Shown here piece by piece: positions 1-8,930 of a stretch of 64,000 nucleotides of DNA (the stretch's first letter is position 1; every line of letters begins with the position of its first letter). The DNA is from Pseudomonas hygromyciniae (GTDB lineage Bacteria; Pseudomonadota; Gammaproteobacteria; Pseudomonadales; Pseudomonadaceae). The stretch lies in contig NZ_CP070506.1 in assembly GCF_016925675.1 (NCBI RefSeq), positions 680,501-744,500 of the forward strand, given 5' to 3'. Under the pieces are notes generated by a model. It was not told the origin of the DNA. It ran no database searches and saw only the letters and a list, made by a program, of their open reading frames with translations. Made by a program: the position numbers and the translations under genes.

Positions 1-294
1 GATGCCGTGCTCGTTCATGATGGCGTCGTCGATACCGCGACGGCCGAGAATGCCGCCATGGATTTTCGGGTGCAGGGTCTTGACCCGACCGTCCATCATT
101 TCTGCGAAACCGGTGTAGTCCGCGACTTCTACTGCGGCCACGCCGTTGTCCTGCAGCAGTTTGAAGGTCCCGCCCGTGGAGAGGATTTCCACACCCAGGG
201 CTTCCAGCTCCCGGGCAAATTCGAGGATCCCGGTCTTGTCGGAAACACTGATCAAGGCGCGGCGGATCGGCAGGCGGGTAGTCTGGTCGGTCAT
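1..294 (-). CDS. purH: Bifunctional IMP cyclohydrolase/AICAR formyltransferase, N-terminal part (cut by window edge)
   Basis: PurH catalyses the last two steps of IMP synthesis in the cytoplasm. Only the first 98 codons are present; the gene runs off the left end. Reading the minus strand from the ATG at 294 gives a protein starting [20 protein letters not shown], followed by [29 protein letters not shown] and RRGIDDA. These belong to the methylglyoxal-synthase-like IMP cyclohydrolase domain, where the [10 protein letters not shown] segment is the family hallmark. It lies downstream of fis in the same direction, separated by an intrinsic terminator, the usual dusB-fis-purH order in pseudomonads. 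The truncation is only the window boundary. Confidence 0.95.
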   Translation of the reverse strand, partial: MTDQTTRLPIRRALISVSDKTGILEFARELEALGVEILSTGGTFKLLQDNGVAAVEVADYTGFAEMMDGRVKTLHPKIHGGILGRRGIDDAIMNEHGI

Positions 295-325
295 CTCAAT
301 TTCCATCAAAAGCAAAGGAGTCAGC

Positions 326-358
326 AAAAAAGGCGACCGGTTTTACGCGGGCGCCTTT
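326..358 (-). terminator. Intrinsic terminator after fis
   Basis: On the minus strand the 7-bp stem AAAGGCG/CGCCTTT (329-335 with 352-358) is followed by a run of Ts. It sits between the fis stop codon and the purH start, so it should separate the dusB-fis transcript from purH. Confidence 0.75.
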
Positions 359-375
359 CTGGTTTGATTGAATGC

Positions 376-696
376 TTACAGCAAATCGTATTGTTTGAGC
401 TTCTTGCGCAGGGTCCCACGGTTCAGGCCCAGCAGCTCACTGGCTTTGGTCTGGTTGCCCTTGACGTAGTTCATCACGCTTTCGAGCAAGGGCGCCTCGA
501 CTTCGGAGAGCACCAGGTTGTACACATCCGTGACGGCCGCGCCCTCAAGGTGGGCGAAATAATTGTGCAGCGCTTTCTCGACGCTCCCGCGAAGGGTCTG
601 GCCTTCTTCGCTCGGCGTGTTGAGGTGCTGTTTCAAATTGACGTTGTCGCTCACGGGTGTTGTTCCACTCACTAAAGTCTCGGTCATCATCGTCAT
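376..696 (-). CDS. fis: DNA-binding protein Fis
   Basis: Fis is a small nucleoid-associated protein that bends DNA and regulates growth-phase genes. The 106-residue product ends in the canonical Fis helix-turn-helix, with the signature [20 protein letters not shown] followed by [11 protein letters not shown] at the extreme C-terminus. The length matches Pseudomonas Fis (about 100-107 residues). Its ATG overlaps the dusB stop codon as ATGA (693-696), so it is translationally coupled to dusB, as in most gammaproteobacteria. A second in-frame ATG three codons later (687) is an alternative start. Confidence 0.97.
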   Translation of the reverse strand: MTMMTETLVSGTTPVSDNVNLKQHLNTPSEEGQTLRGSVEKALHNYFAHLEGAAVTDVYNLVLSEVEAPLLESVMNYVKGNQTKASELLGLNRGTLRKKLKQYDLL

Positions 697-1706
697 GCGG
701 CCACCCCTTCTCCGTCCCCTGCTCTCAGGCTCTTGTCTCGTTCGGCAAAGAACTCACGAACGGCGGTGACCTGTGCTTGCGTTTCATCCAAACGATTGAA
801 CCCGGCGCGAAACTCTTTGGCGCCGGGCAGGGTTGCGAGATACCAACCCACATGCTTGCGAGCAATGCGCGCACCCATCACATCCCCATAGAAGGTGTGC
901 AGGGCGGCCAGATGCTCTAGCAGAATACGTTCCACCTCGATCAGCCCCGGTGCCGGCATGATTTGGCCGGTACGCAGGAAATGCTCGATCTCACGGAAAA
1001 TCCATGGCCGCCCTTGGGCGGCTCGGCCGATCAACAGGCCATCGGCACCGGTTGCGTGCAGCACGCGCCGGGCTTTCTCGGCCGAATCGATGTCGCCGTT
1101 GGCAAAGACCGGAATCGACACCGCCTGCTTGATCGCAGCAATGGTGTCGTATTCGGCTTCACCGGTATAAAGGTCAGCGCGGGTGCGGCCATGCACCGCC
1201 AATGCTGTAATGCCTGCCTGTTCGGCGATCTTCGCCACCGTCAGGCCGTTCTTGTTGTCCCGGTCCCAGCCGGTACGGATCTTCAGGGTGACCGGTACAT
1301 CCACGGCGCCGACAACGGCCTGCAGGATCTCGGCCACCAGTTGCTCATCCTTCAACAGGGCGGAACCGGCGGCCTTGTTGCAGACCTTCTTGGCCGGGCA
1401 GCCCATGTTGATATCAATAATCTGTGCACCCAGCTCTACGTTGGCCCGGGCCGCATCCGCCAGCATTTGTGCATCACCACCGGCGATCTGTACCGAGCGG
1501 GGCTCGGGATCACCTTCGTGGATCATGCGCATCCGCGATTTGCGGGTGTTCCACAAGCTCATGTCGCTGGTGACCATTTCCGAAACTACGAGGCCTGCGC
1601 CCAAACGTTTGCACAGCTGACGAAAGGGCTGGTCGGTGACACCCGCCATTGGGGCGAGAATCAAAGCGTTTGGCAATGTATATGGGCCGATGCGTACCGC
1701 CGACAT
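693..1706 (-). CDS. dusB: tRNA-dihydrouridine synthase B
   Basis: DusB is an FMN- and NADPH-dependent enzyme that reduces uridine to dihydrouridine in tRNA D-loops. The 337-residue protein opens with [20 protein letters not shown], typical of DusB. It contains the flavin/tRNA site [20 protein letters not shown], with the catalytic Cys in GCPAKKVC, then [18 protein letters not shown] and the phosphate-binding FANGDI and [18 protein letters not shown]. It is the promoter-proximal gene of dusB-fis. The preceding 186 bp to the DUF3426 gene is the likely promoter region. Confidence 0.97.
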   Translation of the reverse strand: MSAVRIGPYTLPNALILAPMAGVTDQPFRQLCKRLGAGLVVSEMVTSDMSLWNTRKSRMRMIHEGDPEPRSVQIAGGDAQMLADAARANVELGAQIIDINMGCPAKKVCNKAAGSALLKDEQLVAEILQAVVGAVDVPVTLKIRTGWDRDNKNGLTVAKIAEQAGITALAVHGRTRADLYTGEAEYDTIAAIKQAVSIPVFANGDIDSAEKARRVLHATGADGLLIGRAAQGRPWIFREIEHFLRTGQIMPAPGLIEVERILLEHLAALHTFYGDVMGARIARKHVGWYLATLPGAKEFRAGFNRLDETQAQVTAVREFFAERDKSLRAGDGEGVAA

Positions 1707-1892
1707 AGGACTTCCCTGTTGTGGGGCCGGATCATTAGAGTTCGAAAAAGGGTTGGCATGATACCCGCTCTCGATGACTGGTTAAAGGCTGAATTGGATA
1801 AAATCTGAGCAGTTATTTTCTTATCGCCGGCGGTTTGGTCGCGGACGGACAAGTCAATAACCTGCCGTCCGAACCTTGACGCGCGCCGCCAA

Positions 1893-3098
1893 TCACTCGG
1901 GGGAGTGGAAACTGAGACTGTAGTTCACGGCTTTGTTGCCCGGGTCGAGAATGTCCAGGGCGATATGGATCGGAGTCTGGGACGGCATCTCGGTCTGGCC
2001 GGCCAGTTCACCGCTGAGGTACTCGGCAGGCTTGAAGCGCCGGCTGGCGATCATCCGGCCATTGAGGTCGGCAAAGCGCAGCTCCAGCAGCGGGAACGGC
2101 TGGGAGAATGTGGCGCGGTTGTAGATGATCGCATCCACCACCAGGGCGCCGGCGAACTCGGGATGGCTGCGCACCACCAGGTTGCTGCTCTTTATATGGG
2201 CGATATCGACCCGCGATGGCACGGTGCAGCCCAGTTTCGGGCACAGTTCCTGGAACCATGGCCGGTACTTGTCCTGGCGGGCCAGGTCGTCGAACTGGTA
2301 GGCGATGTACTGGCCGGCGAGGGTGGCGGCGGCCAGCAGCACCAGGGTCAGCCAGAACAGGCGGCGGCCCCAGCCGGCGGGACGTTTGCCGGTATAGAGA
2401 TGCAGCGGGTCGTCTTCCAGGTCCTGCAGCATCTCGTCATGGGCGTTGGACGTGGCGCGAGGGCGCTTGCGGCGCGGTTCCGGCTCGTCCGGTTCGCTGC
2501 CGAGCGTCGGCTCGGGCGGGTCGAGGGCGTCGGCGGTATGCAGCGCCGTCGGCTCGTCGTCCACCTCGTGAAGGTCGAAGGACATCGAAGGTTCGGTGCG
2601 CAGGGATTTGCCTGTGGCTACTGGCGCCGGCTCGGCTTCCTCCTCGGTGTGGGCGATTGTCGCAGCCCGTTCGTCCGGAGGATCGCTGAACAGGCTGGCG
2701 GCCCACTGTTCCTCTTCGGCCTTGGCGGTGTCGCGGCTGGCGCTCATCGACTCGTCTTTTTGCCGGCGGTCAGCGCTGGCCTGGCGCCGGTCGCTGCCCA
2801 GGGGCTGGGTGTGCTGGATCTCCCGGCGCTCCAGCTTGGCCAGTTCTTCGTCGAGGTCCAGGTTGTCCAGGTCCAGCTCTTCGGCGCTCCATTGCTTCTG
2901 GCTGATGGCGCGCGGCGCTGTTTCGGCGCTCGGCGCTTCAGGTGCGTGTGCGCGCTGCTCCAGCAACTGGCGGGCAGCGTTGAACACTTGCAGGCAAGAG
3001 CCACAGCGAACCACGCCACGGGCCACGCTCAGTTGAGCATGGCTGACGCGGAAACGGGTTTGGCAATGCGGGCACTGGGTGACGAAACTGTCGGTCAT
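1893..3098 (-). CDS. Zinc-ribbon and DUF3426 membrane protein
   Basis: The function of this family is not established. The 401-residue protein starts with an MJ0042-type zinc ribbon (C9-x2-C12 and C32-x2-C35). A long charged, low-complexity Glu/Pro/Arg-rich linker follows (about residues 45-235). There is one transmembrane helix around residues 240-265 and a C-terminal DUF3426 domain (about 285-400) predicted to lie outside the membrane. It sits 30 bp downstream of prmA on the same strand and upstream of dusB, a conserved Pseudomonas arrangement. The zinc ribbon suggests a cytoplasmic nucleic-acid or protein contact; that is inference only. Confidence 0.85.
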   Translation of the reverse strand: MTDSFVTQCPHCQTRFRVSHAQLSVARGVVRCGSCLQVFNAARQLLEQRAHAPEAPSAETAPRAISQKQWSAEELDLDNLDLDEELAKLERREIQHTQPLGSDRRQASADRRQKDESMSASRDTAKAEEEQWAASLFSDPPDERAATIAHTEEEAEPAPVATGKSLRTEPSMSFDLHEVDDEPTALHTADALDPPEPTLGSEPDEPEPRRKRPRATSNAHDEMLQDLEDDPLHLYTGKRPAGWGRRLFWLTLVLLAAATLAGQYIAYQFDDLARQDKYRPWFQELCPKLGCTVPSRVDIAHIKSSNLVVRSHPEFAGALVVDAIIYNRATFSQPFPLLELRFADLNGRMIASRRFKPAEYLSGELAGQTEMPSQTPIHIALDILDPGNKAVNYSLSFHSPE

Positions 3099-3128
3099 GC
3101 GGCCATCCGATTCATGCAGGCGCTCATT

Positions 3129-4007
3129 CTAGCGCCGACGACCGCTGATGCGTACCCAGCCATCGCGGTTGGCGATGGGGTCTAGGTCAAAGTCCTGGGC
3201 ATAGGCGGCGGCGACTTCTTCACCCTGCTCGGCGAGGATCCCCGACAACGCCAGGCGCCCGCCTGGCTTGACCAGGCTCGACAGTTGCGGGGCCAGTGAG
3301 ACCAGCGGCCCGGCAAGGATATTGGCGACCAATACGTCGGCCTGGACCTGGGGTAACTGCTCCGGTAGGTACAGTGGGAATTTGTCTTCAGGGATGTTGT
3401 TGCGCCCGGCGTTATCGCGGGAGGCTTCCAGGGCCTGCACGTCGATATCGGTGCCGACCGCTTCCTGGGCGCCCAGCAGCAGCGCGGCGATGGCCAGGAT
3501 CCCCGAGCCGCAGCCGAAGTCCAGCACGTTGCAGCCTTGCAAGTCCTGGCCGTCGAGCCATTCCAGGCACAGGGCGGTGGTCGGGTGGGTGCCGGTACCG
3601 AACGCCAGGCCCGGGTCCAGCAGCAGGTTGACGGCCTCAGGCTCCGGGGCGGCATGCCAGCTTGGCACGATCCACAGACGCTGGCCGAAACGCATGGGCT
3701 GGAAGTTGTCCATCCAGCTGCGTTCCCAGTCCTGGTCTTCGATCACTTCACTGTGGTGCTCGGGCAATGGGCCGCCGGTCAGCAGTTCCATGTGGGCAAA
3801 CACGCTGGCGGCGTCGGTGCCGTCTTCGAACAGGGCCAGCAGGTGGGTGTGGGACCACAGGGGGGTGGTGTTCAGCTCAGGCTCGAAAATCGGTTGGTCT
3901 TCGGCGTCCATGAAGGTCACCGATACGGCGCCCACTTCGAGGAACGCGTCTTCATAGGTTTCGGCTTGTTCTGGGCTGATGGCGAGACGGACTTGCAGCC
4001 AAGGCAT
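3129..4007 (-). CDS. prmA: Ribosomal protein L11 methyltransferase
   Basis: PrmA transfers methyl groups from S-adenosylmethionine to ribosomal protein L11. The start is placed at 4007 ([10 protein letters not shown]) because a AAAGGTG ribosome site precedes it and the resulting 292 residues match the family. An upstream in-frame start at 4127 would add an untypical N-terminus. The N-terminal substrate-recognition domain is followed by [20 protein letters not shown] and the SAM-binding motif [20 protein letters not shown], then VANILAGPL (motif IV) and SGILAEQ. It precedes the DUF3426 gene on the same strand. Confidence 0.97.
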   Translation of the reverse strand: MPWLQVRLAISPEQAETYEDAFLEVGAVSVTFMDAEDQPIFEPELNTTPLWSHTHLLALFEDGTDAASVFAHMELLTGGPLPEHHSEVIEDQDWERSWMDNFQPMRFGQRLWIVPSWHAAPEPEAVNLLLDPGLAFGTGTHPTTALCLEWLDGQDLQGCNVLDFGCGSGILAIAALLLGAQEAVGTDIDVQALEASRDNAGRNNIPEDKFPLYLPEQLPQVQADVLVANILAGPLVSLAPQLSSLVKPGGRLALSGILAEQGEEVAAAYAQDFDLDPIANRDGWVRISGRRR

Positions 4008-4133
4008 GGCGGGCACCTTTGAAAAAAATGAGTGTGCAGCGGGGTGGGCTGCGAAAGGGCGCAAGTTTACGCGAGAGCAGGCCAGAAGACGACAGTGCCG
4101 ACGATATGCGCTGCAGCGGGTGTACATGGAGCA

Positions 4134-4228
4134 AAATGTGGGAGCGGGCTTGCTCGCGAATGCGGTGGGTCAGTGATGGACATGTTGACTGATACACCGC
4201 ATTCGCGAGCAAGCCCGCTCCCACATTT
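4134..4228. repeat. REPIN (95-bp REP pair), copy 1
   Basis: Two REP sequences (GTGGGAGCGGGCTTGCTCGC) face each other around a short loop, giving an almost fully palindromic 95-bp element in the accC-prmA intergenic gap. Its whole sequence is the exact reverse complement of the element at 6791-6885. REPINs are non-autonomous elements mobilised by RAYT transposases; no RAYT gene is in this window. Confidence 0.9.
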
Positions 4229-4250
4229 GGATTGTGTGCATCCATAAACA

Positions 4251-4277
4251 ACAAAACCGCCCGAAGGCGGCTTTGTT
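4251..4277 (-). terminator. Intrinsic terminator after accC
   Basis: On the minus strand a GCCGCC-TTCG-GGCGG stem-loop is followed by TTTTG, just downstream of the accC stop codon at 4289. The very stable TTCG tetraloop supports a terminator for aroQ-accB-accC. Confidence 0.75.
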
Positions 4278-4288
4278 GGGTGGAGCAC

Positions 4289-5650
4289 TTACTGGTTGGC
4301 CAGCTTGTGTTCCAGGTAGTGAATGTTCACACCACCTTCGCAGAAGCCTTCATCACGAACCAGATCCCGATGCAGTGGGATGTTGGTCTTGATGCCGTCG
4401 ACCACGATTTCGTCCAGGGCGTTGCGCATACGGGCCATGGCCTCGTCGCGGGTGGCGCCCCAGGTGATCAGCTTGCCGATCAGCGAGTCGTAGTTGGACG
4501 GAACCTTGTAGCCGCTGTACAGGTGCGAATCCACACGCACGCCGTTGCCGCCTGGCGCATGGAAATGCTTGACCAGGCCAGGGCTTGGGATAAAGGTCTT
4601 GGGGTCTTCGGCGTTGATCCGGCACTCCAGGGAGTGGCCGTGCATCTTCACGTCGTCCTGGGTGAAGGACAGCACGTTGCCAGCGGCGATGCTCAGCATC
4701 TCCTTGACGATATCGATACCGGTGACCATCTCCGAAACCGGATGCTCTACCTGCACGCGAGTGTTCATCTCGATGAAGTAGAAGCGGCCGTTCTCGTAGA
4801 GGAACTCGAAAGTCCCGGCGCCACGGTAGTTGATATCGATGCAAGCCTTGACGCAGCGAGCCAGGACTTCCTGGCGTGCCTTTTCATCCAGGCCAGGAGC
4901 CGGAGCTTCTTCCAGGACCTTCTGGTGACGGCGTTGCAGCGAGCAATCGCGGTCGCCCAGGTGGATGGCGTGGCCTTGGCCGTCGGACAGTACCTGGACT
5001 TCCACGTGACGTGGGTTGGTCAGGTATTTTTCCAGGTAAACCATCGGGTTGCCGAACCAGGCGCCCGCTTCCGAGCGAGTCTGCTTGGCCGCTTCGATCA
5101 GGTCTTCTTCCTTGTGCACCACGCGCATGCCGCGACCACCGCCGCCGCCGGCGGCCTTGATGATCACCGGGTAACCGACTTCGCGACCAATGCGCAGGGC
5201 GGTTTCCTCGTCTTCAGGCAGCGGGCCGTCGGAACCTGGAACGGTTGGCACACCGGCTGCGATCATGGCGTCCTTGGCCGAAACCTTGTCGCCCATCAGG
5301 CGAATGGTCTCGGCTTTCGGGCCGATGAAGGCGAAACCGGATTTTTCCACCTGTTCGGCGAAGTCGGCGTTTTCCGCGAGGAAGCCGTAGCCAGGGTGGA
5401 TGCCATCGGCGCCAGTTACTTCAGCAGCGGCGATGATGTTCGAGACCTTCAGGTACGAGTTCGTGGCCAGTGGCGGGCCGATGCAGATGCTTTCGTCCGC
5501 CAGTTTCACGTGCATCAGTTCGGTATCGGCCGTCGAGTAAACAGCGACGGTCTTGATGCCCTCTTCCTTACAGGCGCGCAGGATACGCAGCGCGATCTCG
5601 CCGCGGTTGGCGATCAGGACTTTTTGCAGTTTCTTCGCAGGTTTCAACAT
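4289..5650 (-). CDS. accC: Acetyl-CoA carboxylase, biotin carboxylase subunit
   Basis: AccC carboxylates the biotin carried by AccB using ATP and bicarbonate, in the first committed step of fatty-acid synthesis. The start at 5650 ([20 protein letters not shown]) follows a GGAGCG ribosome site and leaves 17 bp after the accB stop. The 453-residue protein shows [19 protein letters not shown], the ATP-grasp glycine loop [32 protein letters not shown], and the catalytic [16 protein letters not shown] segment. The N-terminus is a few residues longer than the most common form ([12 protein letters not shown]). Confidence 0.97.
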   Translation of the reverse strand: MLKPAKKLQKVLIANRGEIALRILRACKEEGIKTVAVYSTADTELMHVKLADESICIGPPLATNSYLKVSNIIAAAEVTGADGIHPGYGFLAENADFAEQVEKSGFAFIGPKAETIRLMGDKVSAKDAMIAAGVPTVPGSDGPLPEDEETALRIGREVGYPVIIKAAGGGGGRGMRVVHKEEDLIEAAKQTRSEAGAWFGNPMVYLEKYLTNPRHVEVQVLSDGQGHAIHLGDRDCSLQRRHQKVLEEAPAPGLDEKARQEVLARCVKACIDINYRGAGTFEFLYENGRFYFIEMNTRVQVEHPVSEMVTGIDIVKEMLSIAAGNVLSFTQDDVKMHGHSLECRINAEDPKTFIPSPGLVKHFHAPGGNGVRVDSHLYSGYKVPSNYDSLIGKLITWGATRDEAMARMRNALDEIVVDGIKTNIPLHRDLVRDEGFCEGGVNIHYLEHKLANQ

Positions 5651-5667
5651 CGAAGGCGCTCCGCGGT

Positions 5668-6132
5668 TCAAACGATGGTGAACAGCGGCTGGTCGTACTC
5701 AACCGGCTGACCGTTTTCTACCAGGATGGATTCGATGACGCCGGCTTTTTCGGCCGTGATGTGGTTCATCATTTTCATCGCTTCCACGATGCAGATGGTG
5801 TCGCCCACTTTCACAGTCTTGCCCACTTCAACGAAGGCTGGCGAGGTCGGTGCCGGGGTGCGGTAGAAAGTACCGACCATTGGCGACTTGACCACGAAAC
5901 CGTTGAGCACTGGCGCGGCCGGTGCGGCGGGAGCGGCGGCAGCAGCAGGTGCGGCGGCCGGAGCAGCAGCGGCTGGAGCCGGCGCTTGCATCTGCGGCGC
6001 GTAGAACTGTTGGGCCGGGGTCTTGCTGTGACGGCTGATCCGTACGGACTCTTCGCCTTCCTTGATTTCCAGCTCGTCGATACCGGATTCTTCCAGCAGT
6101 TCGATCAGTTTCTTAACTTTACGGATATCCAT
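5668..6132 (-). CDS. accB: Acetyl-CoA carboxylase biotin carboxyl carrier protein
   Basis: AccB carries the biotin that shuttles CO2 between AccC and the carboxyltransferase AccA/AccD. The 154-residue protein has an N-terminal helical segment ([20 protein letters not shown]) and an Ala/Pro-rich flexible linker (about residues 47-74). A C-terminal biotinyl domain follows with the site EAMKMMN, where K120 is the biotinylated lysine. It lies between aroQ (24 bp upstream) and accC (17 bp downstream), forming the aroQ-accB-accC operon common in Pseudomonas. Confidence 0.98.
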   Translation of the reverse strand: MDIRKVKKLIELLEESGIDELEIKEGEESVRISRHSKTPAQQFYAPQMQAPAPAAAAPAAAPAAAAAPAAPAAPVLNGFVVKSPMVGTFYRTPAPTSPAFVEVGKTVKVGDTICIVEAMKMMNHITAEKAGVIESILVENGQPVEYDQPLFTIV

Positions 6133-6156
6133 GAATCATCAACTCCCAAGGGTCGG

Positions 6157-6612
6157 TCAGGGGCGTTTAGCCTGTTCTTCAATTTGTTCCAGGGCGGCCT
6201 CCAGGGCCAGTCGGTAACCGCTGGCGCCAAGGCCGCAGATCACTCCTACCGCTACGTCGGAGAAGTAAGAGTGATGGCGGAAAGCTTCGCGTTTGTGCAC
6301 GTTCGATAAATGCACTTCGATGAATGGGATGCTCACCGCCAGCAGCGCGTCACGTAATGCAACGCTTGTGTGCGTAAAAGCGGCGGGATTGATCAGGATA
6401 AAGTCCACGCCTTCGCTGCGCGCGGCGTGAATGCGATCAATCAATTCATACTCGGCATTGCTTTGCAGGTAGAGCAGATGGTGGCCGGCTTCACGGGCCC
6501 GTCGTTCCAGATCGAGGTTGATCTGTTCGAGGGTGACTGCACCGTACACACCCGGTTCGCGGGTGCCGAGCAGGTTCAGGTTGGGTCCGTGAAGAACCAG
6601 TAAGGTCGCCAT
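6157..6612 (-). CDS. aroQ: 3-dehydroquinate dehydratase, type II
   Basis: AroQ converts 3-dehydroquinate to 3-dehydroshikimate in the shikimate pathway. The 151-residue protein is the usual size of the dodecameric type II enzyme. It shows [17 protein letters not shown] (catalytic Y23 in the flexible lid), [35 protein letters not shown] and the active-site [20 protein letters not shown] (H101). It is the first gene of aroQ-accB-accC. A plausible sigma-70 promoter lies about 45 bp upstream. Confidence 0.97.
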   Translation of the reverse strand: MATLLVLHGPNLNLLGTREPGVYGAVTLEQINLDLERRAREAGHHLLYLQSNAEYELIDRIHAARSEGVDFILINPAAFTHTSVALRDALLAVSIPFIEVHLSNVHKREAFRHHSYFSDVAVGVICGLGASGYRLALEAALEQIEEQAKRP

Positions 6613-6656
6613 CGGCTGTTCCTTGTTATTGGATGTGGGTACGTCAGAACCCGGCG

Positions 6657-6686
6657 ACTATGCCGCAAAGCCTTTATGACTGTCCA
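6657..6686 (-). promoter_or_regulatory. Putative sigma-70 promoter of aroQ-accB-accC
   Basis: On the minus strand TGGACA (6686-6681) and CATAGT (6662-6657) are separated by 18 bp, with the downstream hexamer about 45 bp from the aroQ ATG. Both hexamers deviate from consensus at two positions, so this is a reading by eye, not a demonstrated promoter. Between it and the next gene the intergenic gap holds only the REPIN at 6791-6885. Confidence 0.4.
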
Positions 6687-6790
6687 GTTCTCTGCAATAG
6701 CCAGCACGATTAGCGAGGATTGCGCAAAGTATGTGACCGAGGCGCACGATCCGGTCATTGGTAACACGGTCCCGAGTACGCAGGAGATCA

Positions 6791-6885
6791 AAATGTGGGA
6801 GCGGGCTTGCTCGCGAATGCGGTGTATCAGTCAACATGTCCATCACTGACCCACCGCATTCGCGAGCAAGCCCGCTCCCACATTT
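6791..6885. repeat. REPIN (95-bp REP pair), copy 2
   Basis: A 95-bp palindromic REP pair in the gap between aroQ and the chemotaxis receptor gene. Base by base it is the reverse complement of the element at 4134-4228, loop included, so the two are identical copies in opposite orientation flanking accC-accB-aroQ. Confidence 0.9.
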
Positions 6886-6914
6886 TTGATTCCCGTCTGA
6901 TTTGGGAGATGGCG

Positions 6915-8888
6915 TCAGACGCGGAAGGCCTGCACGGCTGTATTAAGCTGCCCGCCGAGCACCAACAAATGCTCACCCTGGCTGCGGCCCTGGCCAATGC
7001 GCAGCAGGTTGTCTTCGCCCAGTTGGTGGATGCGCTCGCTGTTATCACGGATCTCACTGACTGCGCCGCTCTGCTGGGCCGTGACATCGGCAATGCGGAT
7101 GGCCGTGTCGGAAATGGTCTGGATCGCGCCGACGATTTCATCCAGCGCACCATCCGCTGCTTGGGCCTGCTGGGCGGTGGCTTCGGCATGTTCGACCTGG
7201 GCGCGCATGCCCTCCACCGATTGCCGTGCTGCAGTTTGCAGGCCGGCGATCAGGGTCTGGATCTGGGCGGTGGCGCCCGCCGTGCGCTGGGCCAGGGAGC
7301 GTACTTCGTCGGCGACCACGGCAAACCCGCGCCCGGCTTCACCGGCGCGGGCGGCTTCGATGGCGGCGTTGAGCGCCAGCAGGTTGGTCTGGTCGGCAAT
7401 CGAGCGAATCACCGTCAGCACGCTGCCAATGGTTGCGGACTCTTCGGCGAGTTTTTCGATCATCTGCGCATTGTCTTGCACTTCGCCCACCAGCGCGTGC
7501 AGGCCGGTGAGGCTCAAGCCGATCACCCGCTGGCCGTGCTCCACGGCCTCGCCGGCACTGCGGCTGGCCCCGGCGGCCTGACTGGCGTCGCCGGCAACCT
7601 GCTGGATCGTGGCTTCCAATTCGCCCAATGAATCACGGATTTGCGCAGTGTCGCCGGCCTGGCGCTCGGCCCCGTCGTGCAGGCCGCCGCTCAGCTCGGC
7701 CAGGGCGCGGCTGCTGCCGGCCACTTGCTCGGCATTCGTGCGAATAGTGCCCACCAGGTTCACCAGGTAAGCCCGCAGGCGATTGAGCGAGGCTTCAATG
7801 TCATGCAGTTCGCGGTTGGTCGCGCCCAGGGCGATCTGTTGGCTGAAGTCGCCCTCGGCCCAGGTCGACAACGCCGGCGCCAGGCTGGTGAGCACCCGCG
7901 CCAGGCGGCGTTGCAGGGTATCGATGAGCAGGGCGATCAGGAGGATCAGGCCGATCATCACGCCTTGGATCATGCGCACTTCACCCTGGATTTTGGCGTG
8001 CTGGGCACGGACTTCAGGCTCCAGCGCGGCGATCGCTTGCTGCACGGTGTTGATTTTCAGGTGGGTTGCGGCGGCCAGTTCAGTGCGTTTCTGGATTTGC
8101 TCGCGGGTACGCGCAAGTTCGGCCGGGTAGCGTGTGAGCAGGCTGTTGAGTTCGCGCTTGAGGCCGACGCCGGTATCTTCGACGACCTTGGTCTCGCTGC
8201 TTTCCAGGCCCATCAACGCAGAAAAGTCATCGCTGTTGGAGGCGCTGCTGGCGGTCACACCCAGCAGCGGCAGTTGCTCCAGCCGGTCGGCCTGGGTGCG
8301 GATATTGGCCAGTTCGCGCTCTACATCGTCGGCCAGTTCACTGCGCCCGCTGCTCACCAGCTTGTCCCGCGCCAGGGATAACCGGCCCAGATGCTGCGCG
8401 GCAGCGAGCAGCGGCGGCAGATAACGTGGCGCGCCCACCGAGTTGACCCCCGTGGCGTACTGGCTCAGTTGCTCCAGATTGGCCCCCAGTTCCCGCTCGG
8501 CTTGCAGCAGCAAGGCTTGTGGGTCGCCGGACAGTTTGCCGGCGGCCAGCAGGTCGGTCTTGCTGAAGCCATCGAGGTCCAGCAGGCCGGGGCGCAATTT
8601 TTCGCTCAGCTCAGGCGGCAGTTCGTCGAGGTGTAGCAGCAGGCTTTCCAGGCTCTGGCCGGCAGCGCTCAGGCGCAAGGCGTCGCCGCTGGCCAGATAG
8701 TCGTCGATATTGCGCGCGGTCTGGTTCTGGAACGCCTGGGACAAGCCCAGGTAGCGCTCCATCAATAGATAAGGACGTTCGAGGGCCCGTTGCGACCACC
8801 AGAGCGTAGCGCCCAGGGCCAGGCAAACGGCGACCAGCAGAAGGGTGTTCAGATTCGTCAGCAGCTTCAGGCGCATGCGTGGTTTCAA
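6915..8888 (-). CDS. Methyl-accepting chemotaxis protein (CtpL-like)
   Basis: This is a transmembrane chemoreceptor that signals to CheA/CheW. The 657-residue protein has one membrane helix near residues 12-30, a long helical periplasmic ligand-binding region (about 31-300) and a second helix near 300-325. A HAMP segment and a cytoplasmic signalling domain follow, with the conserved hairpin tip around residue 500 ([20 protein letters not shown], then [18 protein letters not shown]). As I recall, P. aeruginosa has ctpL (phosphate taxis) at this position next to gcbA and near the acc genes, so a CtpL orthologue is likely. The ligand cannot be read from the sequence. It lies 42 bp downstream of the cyclase gene on the same strand. 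Confidence 0.92.
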   Translation of the reverse strand: MKPRMRLKLLTNLNTLLLVAVCLALGATLWWSQRALERPYLLMERYLGLSQAFQNQTARNIDDYLASGDALRLSAAGQSLESLLLHLDELPPELSEKLRPGLLDLDGFSKTDLLAAGKLSGDPQALLLQAERELGANLEQLSQYATGVNSVGAPRYLPPLLAAAQHLGRLSLARDKLVSSGRSELADDVERELANIRTQADRLEQLPLLGVTASSASNSDDFSALMGLESSETKVVEDTGVGLKRELNSLLTRYPAELARTREQIQKRTELAAATHLKINTVQQAIAALEPEVRAQHAKIQGEVRMIQGVMIGLILLIALLIDTLQRRLARVLTSLAPALSTWAEGDFSQQIALGATNRELHDIEASLNRLRAYLVNLVGTIRTNAEQVAGSSRALAELSGGLHDGAERQAGDTAQIRDSLGELEATIQQVAGDASQAAGASRSAGEAVEHGQRVIGLSLTGLHALVGEVQDNAQMIEKLAEESATIGSVLTVIRSIADQTNLLALNAAIEAARAGEAGRGFAVVADEVRSLAQRTAGATAQIQTLIAGLQTAARQSVEGMRAQVEHAEATAQQAQAADGALDEIVGAIQTISDTAIRIADVTAQQSGAVSEIRDNSERIHQLGEDNLLRIGQGRSQGEHLLVLGGQLNTAVQAFRV

Positions 8889-8930
8889 CCAACGGCGGAA
8901 GGATAAGTGCCTGAAGTTATTGCGTTTTCG

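Noticed and set aside
1661..1852. 63-residue minus-strand frame upstream of dusB
   Set aside because: It overlaps the dusB start, with no ribosome site or motif.
4232..5710. 492-residue frame antisense to accC
   Set aside because: A shadow of a strongly conserved gene, with no recognisable motif.
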